Of a DNA stretch of 32,004 nt, positions 23,543-32,004 are shown in pieces (positions within the stretch are counted from its first letter, which is position 1; each line of letters begins with the position of its first letter). Source of the DNA: Chitinophagaceae bacterium (GTDB taxonomy: Bacteria; Bacteroidota; Bacteroidia; Chitinophagales; Chitinophagaceae); assembly GCA_016787135.1 (NCBI GenBank), contig JAEUVK010000007.1, positions 1 to 32,004 of the forward strand. Direction: 5' to 3'. The notes beneath the pieces were generated by a model. The model saw only the letters and a program-made list of their open reading frames with translations, searched no databases and was not told the origin of the DNA. The translations under genes and the position numbers were made by a program.

Positions 23543-25099
23543 ATGAAGAAAATGAAAAGAGTTATTCAGTATACATTGATTGCAGTAACAGTGCTGGCAA
23601 TGGCCGGTTGCAAAAAATGGCTTGACCTGAAACCCCAGGATGGGATCATTAAGGAAGAATTCTGGAAAACAAAGGAACAGGTAAAAGCTTCGGTATTCGG
23701 GATCTATTCATCAATGATGGAAGCATCAAGCGGCAATTATGGTACTACCGGGTATGTACCATCCCTGTCAGAACTGTTATTTGTGTGGGGAGAGGGCAGG
23801 GGCGATAATATTGCTCCGGCAACTTTTGCAAGCAGTGACGACCTCGAACTGGTGAATGTAAATACACAGCCAACAAATGTCAATGCCAACTGGAGACCTT
23901 TTTATCGTACTATCAATTTCTGCAATACAGTGATCGAAAAGGCGCCCGAAGTATTGGCCAATGACAACACTTTTACGCAGGCACAGTTGGATAATTACCT
24001 GAGTGAGGCGCTGACAATAAGGGCCCTGATGTATTTCTACCTGGTCAGGAGTTTCGGAGATGTACCTTTAAAACTGGATGCGACATTGAGTGATGAGAAT
24101 ATCACCCCGATCCCGAAATCAAGCAGGGATACCGTGCTGAATCAAATCGTGAAGGACCTCAAACTGGCAGAAGGGAAAGCTGTCACTTCCTATGGAGATG
24201 CAGCTTCTGATAAGGGACGTGTGACTGTTTATACCATTAATACAATCCTGGCGGATGTATACTTGTGGATGGACAAATACACTGAATGTATAGCCGAGTG
24301 TAATAAAGTGATCAATTCGCAAAAATTCGGGTTGATCAGGGGCGCTACAATGAACGGGCCGGTGATCGAGTACAATGACAACTGGTTCAATACACTTTAC
24401 TTTAATGGTAATTCCAATGAGGGAATATTTGAACTTCAGTTTGATGCACAGGTACTGAATCCTTATTTCAGGATATTCTCTTCCAGCATCAGTAACCGCC
24501 GGTGGACCATGGCGGCTGATATTATGGACAGGGTGTTCACGGTTGATTTTACCAATGACCAGAATTATGATATACGGGGAGATGGCGCTTCGGTACGAGC
24601 CGCAACCGCCACCATCTGGAAATATGTAGGGGCCAATGCCACGGCACTACGGTCTCTTGATCAAAGCTATGCACACTGGTTCTTTTACCGCTATGCCGAT
24701 GTGCTGCTGATGAAAGCAGAAGCGTTGAATGAGAACGGTAGCGGCACAGAAGCCCTTGATATTGTTTATACGATCCGTCAGCGGGCCAATGCACTGGATG
24801 CAACAGACCTGGCACCGGCTCCGAATGATAAGAACCTGATCCAGGATTTTATCCTGGAAGAAAGGTCAAGAGAATTCTGCTATGAAGGCAAACGCTGGTA
24901 TGATGTGTTGCGGAATGCGAAAAGAAACAACTATGCTAGGATCGGCATTTTGCTGGCATCGGTATCTCAGAGTGTACCCTCTAACCTGCAGCAGTCGGCC
25001 CAGGCAAAAATGCTGGATCACAACAGTCATTATTTCCCTATCTACCTGTACGAGTTACAGACAAACAATCTTTTGGTACAAAACCCCTTCTACAGATAA
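23543..25099 (+). CDS. SusD/RagB-family surface lipoprotein
   Basis: A 518-residue lipoprotein that caps the SusC barrel and binds the ligand. ATG 23543 was chosen; a TTG at 23528 is in frame but non-standard, and a third choice is ATG 23552. The lipobox MAGC places Cys23 as the lipid anchor, followed by KKWLDLKPQD, the usual SusD N-terminus with the surface-export pattern. The SusD-like N-terminal region and RagB C-terminal domain are clear: YFYLVRSFGDVPL in the TPR-like helices, YRYADVLLMKAEALNE and a C-terminal FCYEGKRWYDVLR motif are hallmark segments. Length is normal. It follows SusC by about 20 bp and precedes a FAS1 lipoprotein by 21 bp. Confidence 0.95.
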   Translation: MKKMKRVIQYTLIAVTVLAMAGCKKWLDLKPQDGIIKEEFWKTKEQVKASVFGIYSSMMEASSGNYGTTGYVPSLSELLFVWGEGRGDNIAPATFASSDDLELVNVNTQPTNVNANWRPFYRTINFCNTVIEKAPEVLANDNTFTQAQLDNYLSEALTIRALMYFYLVRSFGDVPLKLDATLSDENITPIPKSSRDTVLNQIVKDLKLAEGKAVTSYGDAASDKGRVTVYTINTILADVYLWMDKYTECIAECNKVINSQKFGLIRGATMNGPVIEYNDNWFNTLYFNGNSNEGIFELQFDAQVLNPYFRIFSSSISNRRWTMAADIMDRVFTVDFTNDQNYDIRGDGASVRAATATIWKYVGANATALRSLDQSYAHWFFYRYADVLLMKAEALNENGSGTEALDIVYTIRQRANALDATDLAPAPNDKNLIQDFILEERSREFCYEGKRWYDVLRNAKRNNYARIGILLASVSQSVPSNLQQSAQAKMLDHNSHYFPIYLYELQTNNLLVQNPFYR

Positions 25100-25120
25100 C
25101 CAACCAAAATCTGCCAGTAT

Positions 25121-26815
25121 ATGAAAAGAATTTTATTGCTGTTAACAGCTGTAATCATGATCACGGGTTTCGTCTTTGTTACCGGGTGTAAAAAGATGAA
25201 TATTGTAGAATCCACCACGGATGATGTGAATATTGTCGGATACCTCGACAAGCGTTCCGATTCGTTTTCCCTCTTCCGCCAGATATTGGAGCGGACAGGC
25301 AACGCTTCTTTCCTGAATGCGTACGGGGCCTATACTTGTTTTGCACCCACGAATAGTGGTGTAAGAGCCTATCTTACCAAGATCAATGCGGCATCTGTTG
25401 AGGCAGCAGACCTGAATACGCTGAAGGATATGGTAAGGTTACACCTGCTGGAAGATACCGTGTTCAGTAGTTCATTTACCGATGGCAAATTGCCGGTGAT
25501 CACTATGTACGGACAATTCCTGGTGACATCAGTTGTCAATAGCGGGGGAGTATCGAGCTACATTATTAACCGGCAGGCAACTGTACTGGAATCAAATATC
25601 AGGGTAGGGAACGGGATCATACATGTGATCAATGCAGTGCTGCTTCCGGCTACTAAAACACTGGCCAAACAACTGGAAGAAAAACCCGAGTACTCCATAT
25701 TTGTACAGGCATTGCAGGAAACGGGGTATTATGCTAAACTCAATACAATTGATCCTGACCTGTCAAAAAGATGGAACACCGTTTTCGCAGAAAGTAACCA
25801 GGCGCTGGCCGATAGCGGTATTACCAGTTATGCTGCCCTGAAAGCAAAATATTCTCAGACTGGTAATCCACTCAATACAAATGACAGTCTTCATATGTAT
25901 GTAGCTTATCATGTTTCAAGTGGCTTGAAATTCCTGGGAGATATAATTGGTACCGCTACTCACGAAACATGGCTGCCGCAGGAAGTGATAAGTGTTAAAC
26001 TTATTGAGCAGGATGTGGTATTGAACCAGGATATCTTTAATGGGGTACTGGAGATTGGTATAAAACTGGACAGGCCAAAAAGTGACAACGCAGCTACCAA
26101 CGGCGTGTGGCATGATGCCAAGGCCCATTTCATGGTGAAATACAGGAAACCGACAGCCCTGTACTGGGATGTGTCTTCATTTGAAGAGATCATGAAATTA
26201 CCTGCCTATTACAAAAGGGCTAATTACAATTTTGCAAGAGCTACAGAGGCAGATAAACCCATCAAGAATCATTACTGGGGCTGGGGTTCACTTGCAGGTA
26301 CCAATGTGTTATCTTATCTCTATTCCACTTCAAGTTCTGTTACTAACTATTCCGTAAACAATGATGTGAACATGCTGCCTATGGGCTTGCCAAGCCGGCC
26401 TGTATGGTGGGAAATGAAAACACCGCCCATTATTAAAGGAAGATATAAAGTATGGATATGTTATTCATGGCAAAAACAATCATCAAGTTCCAATATGCTT
26501 TGCCAGGTAGAAGTGAACGGCGTGCTGATGCAACGCACAATGAACTTTACTGAAGCAAGACCAACCGGTACCGATGCGGAACTGGAGGCAATCGGCTGGA
26601 AACGGTATATCGAGAATTCAGGAACCGGAAACAGGCAGGCAGGAAGACAAGTGGGAGTTATCGATTTCCCCACGACACAACAGCAAACTATCCGGATCAC
26701 GCCGCTGGTAGGTACGCAGAATAACAATAACCTGGATATGATCCATTTTATACCGATAGACCAGGACCAGATACTTCCGCGGTTCAGGCCTGACGGCACA
26801 ATGGTCTATTTCTAA
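25121..26815 (+). CDS. FAS1 lipoprotein with C-terminal CBM-like domain
   Basis: A 564-residue lipoprotein. The signal ends in FVTGC with lipidated Cys23 and mature start CKKMN. The first FAS1 domain covers about 36-174 (YTCFAPTNSGV at 71-81, GNGIIHVINAVLL at 163-175). A second, divergent FAS1 unit covers about 188-343. Residues about 345-564 are a separate beta-rich domain with Trp-rich loops (HYWGWGS, RPVWWEMK). It has the pattern GRYKVWICYSW, a VEVNG strand, and IRITPL followed by LDMIHFIPI, which resembles a CBM6/CBM35-type or related carbohydrate-binding sandwich. That reading is mine, not a confirmed match. It starts 21 bp after SusD and sits 42 bp before the next FAS1 gene. Confidence 0.82.
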   Translation: MKRILLLLTAVIMITGFVFVTGCKKMNIVESTTDDVNIVGYLDKRSDSFSLFRQILERTGNASFLNAYGAYTCFAPTNSGVRAYLTKINAASVEAADLNTLKDMVRLHLLEDTVFSSSFTDGKLPVITMYGQFLVTSVVNSGGVSSYIINRQATVLESNIRVGNGIIHVINAVLLPATKTLAKQLEEKPEYSIFVQALQETGYYAKLNTIDPDLSKRWNTVFAESNQALADSGITSYAALKAKYSQTGNPLNTNDSLHMYVAYHVSSGLKFLGDIIGTATHETWLPQEVISVKLIEQDVVLNQDIFNGVLEIGIKLDRPKSDNAATNGVWHDAKAHFMVKYRKPTALYWDVSSFEEIMKLPAYYKRANYNFARATEADKPIKNHYWGWGSLAGTNVLSYLYSTSSSVTNYSVNNDVNMLPMGLPSRPVWWEMKTPPIIKGRYKVWICYSWQKQSSSSNMLCQVEVNGVLMQRTMNFTEARPTGTDAELEAIGWKRYIENSGTGNRQAGRQVGVIDFPTTQQQTIRITPLVGTQNNNNLDMIHFIPIDQDQILPRFRPDGTMVYF

Positions 26816-26857
26816 AAACAAATGCTATTAAGAGAGTCAATTAAATTTTAATCAACC

Positions 26858-28300
26858 ATGATGCGCAGGTATAAAAACTGGATCATTTGTTTGGCAGGTA
26901 TCCTTGCCCTCTTTTTCTCGGGCTGTAAGAAGCAGACAGATGATCATAACGAGGTAACAGATGGGGCACTGAAGAATAATCTTTTTGAACTGATAAGCGC
27001 CAACCCGGATCTTACCACCTTTGCGAATTTCCTGAAGCAGACCGGCTACGACCAGGTCATTGCTTCTTCCCGGAACTACACGGCCTTTGCACCTGTTAAT
27101 TCTGTACTGGCCACACTGGATGCCTCTATTTCCGGTAATCCTGATAAACTTAAAAAGTTCATTGGCAATCACCTCGCCAATCAGTTGTATTATACAGCGA
27201 CAATCACTGCCACAACCCGGATCAAAATGCTGAATAACAAGTATAATAACATGCTTGGAAATAAGATCGGGGATGCGACAATAACCGTAAAGGATAAATA
27301 TGCTTCCAATGGTGTTTTGCAGGTACTAGATAAGATGCTACCGGCATTGGATAACTGCTGGGAATTCTTAAGCAGTAACCCACTGGCACCCGTCAAGCAA
27401 AAAGACTTCATGTTATCGCTTTTCCAGAACGTTTTTGACACGACCAATGCTATAGTCATAGGGGTAAATCCGGTTACAGGTGATCCGATCTATCAGCCAG
27501 GCTCCGATTCGGTTTATACCAATCTTTTCTGGAACAGGGTACACGATCTGCGTGATGAAAGCAAACAGTTCACCCTGTTCATGCTGACAGATGCAGCCTG
27601 GGATGCAGAAGTGAATAAGTACAAACCCTACTATGTCACGGGTACAACAGACAGCACTACGAAAGCCGCCAGCTGGAGCGTGGTAAAGGATTTTGCAGTA
27701 GATACAGTATATGATCCGGCGACTATCCCGGACACGATTCTGTCTAAGTTCTCCACCAAGGTGCCGGTAAACCGCCCTGCGATCGTGCAAACCATAAAGG
27801 TGAGCAATGGTATAGTATATATATTAAGTCAGGCAGATGTGCAGCCTTCCAGTAAGTTCAAACCTTACCTGATACAGGCTGAGAATTATGCAGCTACCAG
27901 CCACGACAGGAGAAGTAACACGTATTTCAGGGACCGTTATAATACAGTAACCGGTAAAGATTTCAGGGATGTGCTGGTGTTAAGCCATGGGGTGGCGCTT
28001 TTCAATATCCGTTATGACATTACTGAAGTTCCATCGATAAAGTATAAGGCATACTGGGTAGCGGTGAACGATTTCCAGACAGTTACACATACACAAAAGC
28101 TGGGCATTGGTATCGCTACATCCACAACGTTTGGCTACACAACGGTGGCGCTTAATAATTTCAACGAAGTATATATAGGGGAGTTCACCATATCACAATA
28201 CAAGCCTGTATTCAATATTTACCTGACAGCCGCCAACAGTACTACGGCGTCTGCTAACCCGCTTGTATGCGACTATATCCGGCTTGAACCATCATTTTAA
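26858..28300 (+). CDS. FAS1 lipoprotein with C-terminal CBM6/35-like domain
   Basis: A 480-residue lipoprotein. Two ATGs lie together at 26858. The lipobox FFSGC puts the anchor at Cys23 and the mature start is CKKQTDDHNE, a strong surface-export-like pattern. One FAS1 domain is clear at about 38-165 (YTAFAPVNSVL at 74-84, SNGVLQVLDKML at 150-161), and a second, looser one covers about 180-330 (QFTLFMLTDAAW, SNGIVYILSQADV). The last 145 residues begin YLIQAENYAA and end VCDYIRLEPSF. An AEN/AED-type opening strand and a DYIRL-type closing strand are the usual ends of CBM6/CBM35/malectin-like sandwiches. It lies 26 bp before the second SusC gene. Ligand unknown. Confidence 0.82.
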   Translation: MMRRYKNWIICLAGILALFFSGCKKQTDDHNEVTDGALKNNLFELISANPDLTTFANFLKQTGYDQVIASSRNYTAFAPVNSVLATLDASISGNPDKLKKFIGNHLANQLYYTATITATTRIKMLNNKYNNMLGNKIGDATITVKDKYASNGVLQVLDKMLPALDNCWEFLSSNPLAPVKQKDFMLSLFQNVFDTTNAIVIGVNPVTGDPIYQPGSDSVYTNLFWNRVHDLRDESKQFTLFMLTDAAWDAEVNKYKPYYVTGTTDSTTKAASWSVVKDFAVDTVYDPATIPDTILSKFSTKVPVNRPAIVQTIKVSNGIVYILSQADVQPSSKFKPYLIQAENYAATSHDRRSNTYFRDRYNTVTGKDFRDVLVLSHGVALFNIRYDITEVPSIKYKAYWVAVNDFQTVTHTQKLGIGIATSTTFGYTTVALNNFNEVYIGEFTISQYKPVFNIYLTAANSTTASANPLVCDYIRLEPSF

Positions 28301-28326
28301 AGGGATCGAATAAAACAAGAAGTAAG

Positions 28327-31300
28327 ATGTATCTTTTTAAATCGTATAATCTGAAGAAAACGGCTGCCGTATTTATGCTGCTGCTGGTGTTAAAGACAGG
28401 TGGTGCACAGGTAGCCAAAACAGGAGCAGCGAAGGTACCCATTACCGGAACTGTCACTGATGCAGCCACTGGTAAAGGATTGGTCGGCATCAGGGTCAGC
28501 GTGGAGAATTTTTCTGCTGCTATTACTGACGAGAACGGGAAGTTCTCACTGAATGTGCCCTCCTTGTTTACAGACGTGATGATCAGCGGTGATGGATATG
28601 AGACCAGGCAACTGTCATTAAAAGGGAAAAACAGCATTACCGTTTCCCTCCTGGATGAATATCATCAATCCTTTCAGGAAACGGTCAGTTTACCGCTCGG
28701 AAAGACACTCCTAAGAAATATTCCTGCGGCTGTTTCCAAGTACGATGCAGCCGGCGAATGGACAAAGCCGGATGAAACAGTGGATGCATTACTGCAGGGA
28801 CGTGTAGCCGGTTTGAACAGTATCAGGAGATCAGGTACACCCGGTGTTGGCGCCAATCTTTTTTTACGTGGATATAACTCCCTGTTTGGTACCAATAAAC
28901 CACTGATCGTTATAGATGATATGTTGTATGACGTGAATGATTATGGGGAAAGCATTATTGCCAATAACTATACCAATCCGCTGGCCCTGATCAATGTACA
29001 GGATATTGACAATATCACGGTGCTGAAAGATGCTTCTTCGATCTATGGTGCCAAAGGAGCTAATGGAGCGATTATCGTGACTACCGCAAGGGCCCGGCAA
29101 CAGGCAACAAAGATTGATGTGGGTATTTATACAGGTGTGACAGCCGTTCCTGAAAAACTGCCAGTAATGAATGCCGGCAGTTACCGGACATACCTGGGTG
29201 AGATATTGCAGAGTAAAGGGTTGAGCTCTTCTGAAATTGCCGCGATGCCGTTTATGATCGATGACCAGTCACACCCTGAATATTACCGGTATCATAACAA
29301 TACCGACTGGCAAAAACAGATCATGAAAGCCGGGGTCAACCGGAACCTTTTCCTGAAAGTTACCGGTGGTGATAATATTGCTACTTACGCATTGAGCGTA
29401 GGCTATATGAAGAACGAAGGCATTATCAAGAATACTGACCTGACAAGATATAATACGAGGTTCAATGCGGAATTCAATTTTTCCAAAAAGTTCACCGGGT
29501 CGGCTAACCTTTCCTTTACTTACAATGAGCAAAACCTGAAGGACCAGGGAATTTCAGATAAGACGGCCCCGGTCTTCGTGGCCCTGACCAAAGCTCCTTT
29601 CTTAACGGCCAACGAAGTGAATGATAAGGGAGTATTCTCTCCTAACCTTGAAGATGCAGATATTCTTGGAGTCAGTAACCCTGCTGTACTGATCGAGAAT
29701 ATGCAGGCCTTTAATAAATATTACCGCTTCTTCGGGTCTTTTAAATTTAATTATGCTATCACTAAAACGCTTACAGCTTCTACCTTGTTTGGCGTAGTGT
29801 ATGACAAGGTCAGGGAGAATATTTTTGTCCCGCGGAAAGGGGTGTCCAACGATACGCTCAATAATGCTGTTGCAGACAGCCGGCTGGGTTCACAGGTAAA
29901 AAGACTGTTCAGTGTTTATTCTGATTCACGGATAGAGTTCAACAAAGTGTTCAACAGGTTGCACAGTATTTCTTCAAGACTGGGGCTTCGCTACCACCAT
30001 AATAATGCGGAACAGGACTTTGCGCTGGGTTTTAATTCAGCTACAGATGAGCTGATCAGTGTTCAGAACGGGGTAGGCGCCCTGCGCCAGATAGGCGGGG
30101 GTATAGGAGAATGGAACTGGATGAACACCTATTTTAACCTGGACTATGGTTTCAATAACAGGTTCTTTGTTTCGCTGAATGCGGCCATGGATGGATCTTC
30201 CCGTTTTGGTAAAGAGGCCGCAGACGGGTTGGCTATTGGTGGAGTAAAGTATGCGGTGTTGCCGTCACTCAGTGCAGCATGGCTGGCTTCTTCGGAAGAC
30301 TTTATGAAGGGATCCTTTATTGATCTTTTGAAATTCAGGGCATCTTATAGTTTTACCGGCAATGATGATATTGGTAATTATACAGCAAGACAAACCTATA
30401 TTTCCCAAAACCTGCTGGGTATGCAGGGGTTGGTAAGGAACAGCATTCCTAACCCGGCGATTCAATGGGAAACCAGCAAGAAACTGAATTTCGGTGCAGA
30501 CATCGCCGTGTGGAATGAAAGGGTAGGGGTCAGTCTGGATGTATATCGCTCAAAGACAGACAATATGCTGATCTATGAACCCATGGTAAGCCCGACCGGT
30601 ATTGATAATATCCTAACCAATGGTGGAAGCATGGTGAACATGGGCTTTGATGCGAGTGTAAATGTAAGAGTGGTGAACACGAAAAACCTGAAATGGGATA
30701 TTGGTGCTAACGCTGGCAAATACAAAAATGAAATAAAAACCCCGGGTACAGGGTTTGAAACAGAATTTGCCGGCGCCACTATTTTGACAAGGTATGATAA
30801 TCCCGCCAACCTGTTTTATGGTTACAAGGCCAATGGCGTATTCAGTACAGCTGCAGAAGCTGTGTCTGCGGGTTTACGCAAAAAGAATGCAGATGGATCA
30901 TACAGCAACTTCGCAGCGGGCGATATACGTTTTGCTGACCTGAATGGTGACCACATCATAGACGAAAACGACAGGCAGGAGATCGGTGACCCTAACCCCG
31001 ACCTGTTTGGAGGATTTACCAGCCGGCTGGCTTACAAACGCTTTGAATTAAATATTCTTTTCACCTTCTCACAGGGCAATGATGTATATAATTACGTTCG
31101 CCGCAGACTTGAGTCAGTAAGTGGCGTGGAGAATCAATTGAACAGTGTCGTTAACAGGTGGCGTGCCGATGGGCATGTGACGGATATGCCTAAGGCTACA
31201 TACGGCGATCCGATGGGCAACAGCCGTTTCAGCGACCGCTGGATCGAAGATGGCTCTTACCTGAGATTACGTACCGCTTCACTGCAGTATAATATCCCGC

Positions 31301-31485
31301 TGAAAGAAGGTTTTGTAAAGTATGCCTCTGTATATGTGATCGGTAATAATCTGCTGACGTTTACTAAATACATGGGATATGATCCTGAATTCAGTGCCAA
31401 TCCAGGTGTATTTGCACAGGGTATTGATACCGGGCTTGATCCGCAGTTCCGGTCAGTGACGCTTGGTGTAAGAGTCGGGTTGTAA
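28327..31485 (+). CDS. Second SusC/RagA-family TonB-linked transporter
   Basis: A 1052-residue outer-membrane transporter. The signal peptide is about 1-28 (KTGGAQ). A CarboxypepD-reg-like domain covers about 38-108 (ITGTVTDAATGKGLVG), and the plug about 130-255, with ITVLKDASSIYGAKGANG as the SusC signature. The barrel fills the rest, with a calcium-loop-like DLNGDHIIDENDR near residue 880 and the usual GNNLLTFTKY close to the C-terminus. The TonB-box region is not standard: the linker reads YHQSFQETVSLP rather than the EVVV type of the first SusC. It differs from the first SusC through most of its length, so the two are not recent copies. Its SusD partner follows about 70 bp later. Confidence 0.94.
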   Translation: MYLFKSYNLKKTAAVFMLLLVLKTGGAQVAKTGAAKVPITGTVTDAATGKGLVGIRVSVENFSAAITDENGKFSLNVPSLFTDVMISGDGYETRQLSLKGKNSITVSLLDEYHQSFQETVSLPLGKTLLRNIPAAVSKYDAAGEWTKPDETVDALLQGRVAGLNSIRRSGTPGVGANLFLRGYNSLFGTNKPLIVIDDMLYDVNDYGESIIANNYTNPLALINVQDIDNITVLKDASSIYGAKGANGAIIVTTARARQQATKIDVGIYTGVTAVPEKLPVMNAGSYRTYLGEILQSKGLSSSEIAAMPFMIDDQSHPEYYRYHNNTDWQKQIMKAGVNRNLFLKVTGGDNIATYALSVGYMKNEGIIKNTDLTRYNTRFNAEFNFSKKFTGSANLSFTYNEQNLKDQGISDKTAPVFVALTKAPFLTANEVNDKGVFSPNLEDADILGVSNPAVLIENMQAFNKYYRFFGSFKFNYAITKTLTASTLFGVVYDKVRENIFVPRKGVSNDTLNNAVADSRLGSQVKRLFSVYSDSRIEFNKVFNRLHSISSRLGLRYHHNNAEQDFALGFNSATDELISVQNGVGALRQIGGGIGEWNWMNTYFNLDYGFNNRFFVSLNAAMDGSSRFGKEAADGLAIGGVKYAVLPSLSAAWLASSEDFMKGSFIDLLKFRASYSFTGNDDIGNYTARQTYISQNLLGMQGLVRNSIPNPAIQWETSKKLNFGADIAVWNERVGVSLDVYRSKTDNMLIYEPMVSPTGIDNILTNGGSMVNMGFDASVNVRVVNTKNLKWDIGANAGKYKNEIKTPGTGFETEFAGATILTRYDNPANLFYGYKANGVFSTAAEAVSAGLRKKNADGSYSNFAAGDIRFADLNGDHIIDENDRQEIGDPNPDLFGGFTSRLAYKRFELNILFTFSQGNDVYNYVRRRLESVSGVENQLNSVVNRWRADGHVTDMPKATYGDPMGNSRFSDRWIEDGSYLRLRTASLQYNIPLKEGFVKYASVYVIGNNLLTFTKYMGYDPEFSANPGVFAQGIDTGLDPQFRSVTLGVRVGL

Positions 31486-31554
31486 AAATTAAAAAGGAAA
31501 AGTGTATCAGTTATTGATAAACAATAATGATTTAGAAAATAGAAAATGATTGAT

Positions 31555-32004
31555 ATGAAAAGACTTTCTGTGATCAGGCTGGCCATCGCAACTATGCTAA
31601 TCATCAGTTTGGCAGGTTGTAAAAAAGTGTTTGATATCAGGCCACAGGACCAACTGGATGTAAGCCAGGCTTACCAGAATGTATATGACGCCGATGCAGC
31701 AGTAGTGGGCATATATGGAAAATTTATGAACATGGCTGATCGGTATGTCATTTTAAATGAATTGCGCGGCGACCTGCTGGATGTTACAAATAATGCAGAT
31801 GAAAACCTGCGCCAGATAAGTACGCATACTGTTGCAGCGAATAACCCGTATGCCAGCCCAAGACCATTTTATGAGCTGATCATAAATTGCAATGATGCGC
31901 TGAAGCATTTTAAGATCATGGTGGCTGAAAAGCGAATGACGGAAGATGAGTTCCAGCAGCGTTATTCTGATATCGGCGCCCTTCGTTCATTTCTTTATTT
32001 GCAG
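31555..32004 (+). CDS. SusD/RagB-family lipoprotein, cut by the window edge
   Basis: Only the first 150 codons are present and the frame is open to the last base. ATG 31555 gives MKRL at the start; an ATG at 31546 in the same frame is also possible. The signal segment ends in SLAGC, and the mature protein begins CKKVFDIRPQDQLD, the common SusD opening. The helical segments that follow (AYQNVYDADAAVVGIYGKF and PFYELIINCNDALKHF) and LRSFLYLQ at the cut match SusD N-terminal helices. It is the partner of the second SusC. Whether the missing two thirds are intact cannot be judged here. Confidence 0.9.
   Translation, partial: MKRLSVIRLAIATMLIISLAGCKKVFDIRPQDQLDVSQAYQNVYDADAAVVGIYGKFMNMADRYVILNELRGDLLDVTNNADENLRQISTHTVAANNPYASPRPFYELIINCNDALKHFKIMVAEKRMTEDEFQQRYSDIGALRSFLYLQ

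Noticed and set aside
1..32004. CRISPR array, insertion sequence or prophage
   Set aside because: No regularly spaced repeats, transposase, integrase or phage structural gene could be seen in any part of the window.

Overview
The window looks like chromosome of a Bacteroidota bacterium, most likely of the Chitinophagaceae type. The evidence is SusC/SusD outer-membrane pairs, short Bacteroidota-style lipoprotein signals, a GH97 glycosidase, a DUF2911 protein, absence of clear Shine-Dalgarno sites, and several upstream motifs that fit the Bacteroidota -7 box TAnnTTTG. The genus cannot be fixed from the sequence alone.

Region 1 (1-8.5 kb) is ordinary core genome. It holds a secreted DUF2911/TPR protein, two uncharacterised proteins meeting tail to tail, glutamate dehydrogenase with its terminator, and a minus-strand run tdk-ccmB-ccmC-ccmD (thymidine kinase, then haem-export/cytochrome c maturation genes). 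A conserved Bacteroidota protein of unknown role follows, whose 3' end overlaps the Kdo transferase gene waaA. waaA appears to start with TTG.

Region 2 (8.7-15.1 kb) is a plus-strand block making sugar nucleotides for a surface polysaccharide or lipopolysaccharide: a WbpE-like sugar aminotransferase, UDP-glucose 6-dehydrogenase, UDP-glucuronate decarboxylase (UDP-xylose synthase), a second nucleotide-sugar dehydrogenase of the TviB/WbpA/WbpO kind, and rfbC and rfbD for dTDP-rhamnose. No glycosyltransferase, flippase or polymerase is present, so the assembly genes must lie elsewhere.

Region 3 (15.2-17.4 kb) has a secreted GH97 glycosidase whose residues fit the retaining, alpha-galactosidase-like subgroup. 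A bidirectional terminator follows, then a convergent tRNA-Gln(CTG). A gene-free stretch of about 600 bp comes next.

Region 4 (18.0-32.0 kb, running off the end) is the most distinctive part: a tightly packed plus-strand cluster ordered FAS1 lipoprotein, SusC, SusD, FAS1 lipoprotein, FAS1 lipoprotein, SusC, SusD (cut by the window edge). The three lipoproteins are built from fasciclin (FAS1) repeats. Two of them end in a beta-rich domain that resembles a CBM6/CBM35 carbohydrate-binding module. No degradative enzyme is inside the cluster. I read it as a duplicated surface-capture and TonB-dependent import system in which FAS1/CBM-like lipoproteins accompany the SusCD pairs. Its ligand is unknown.
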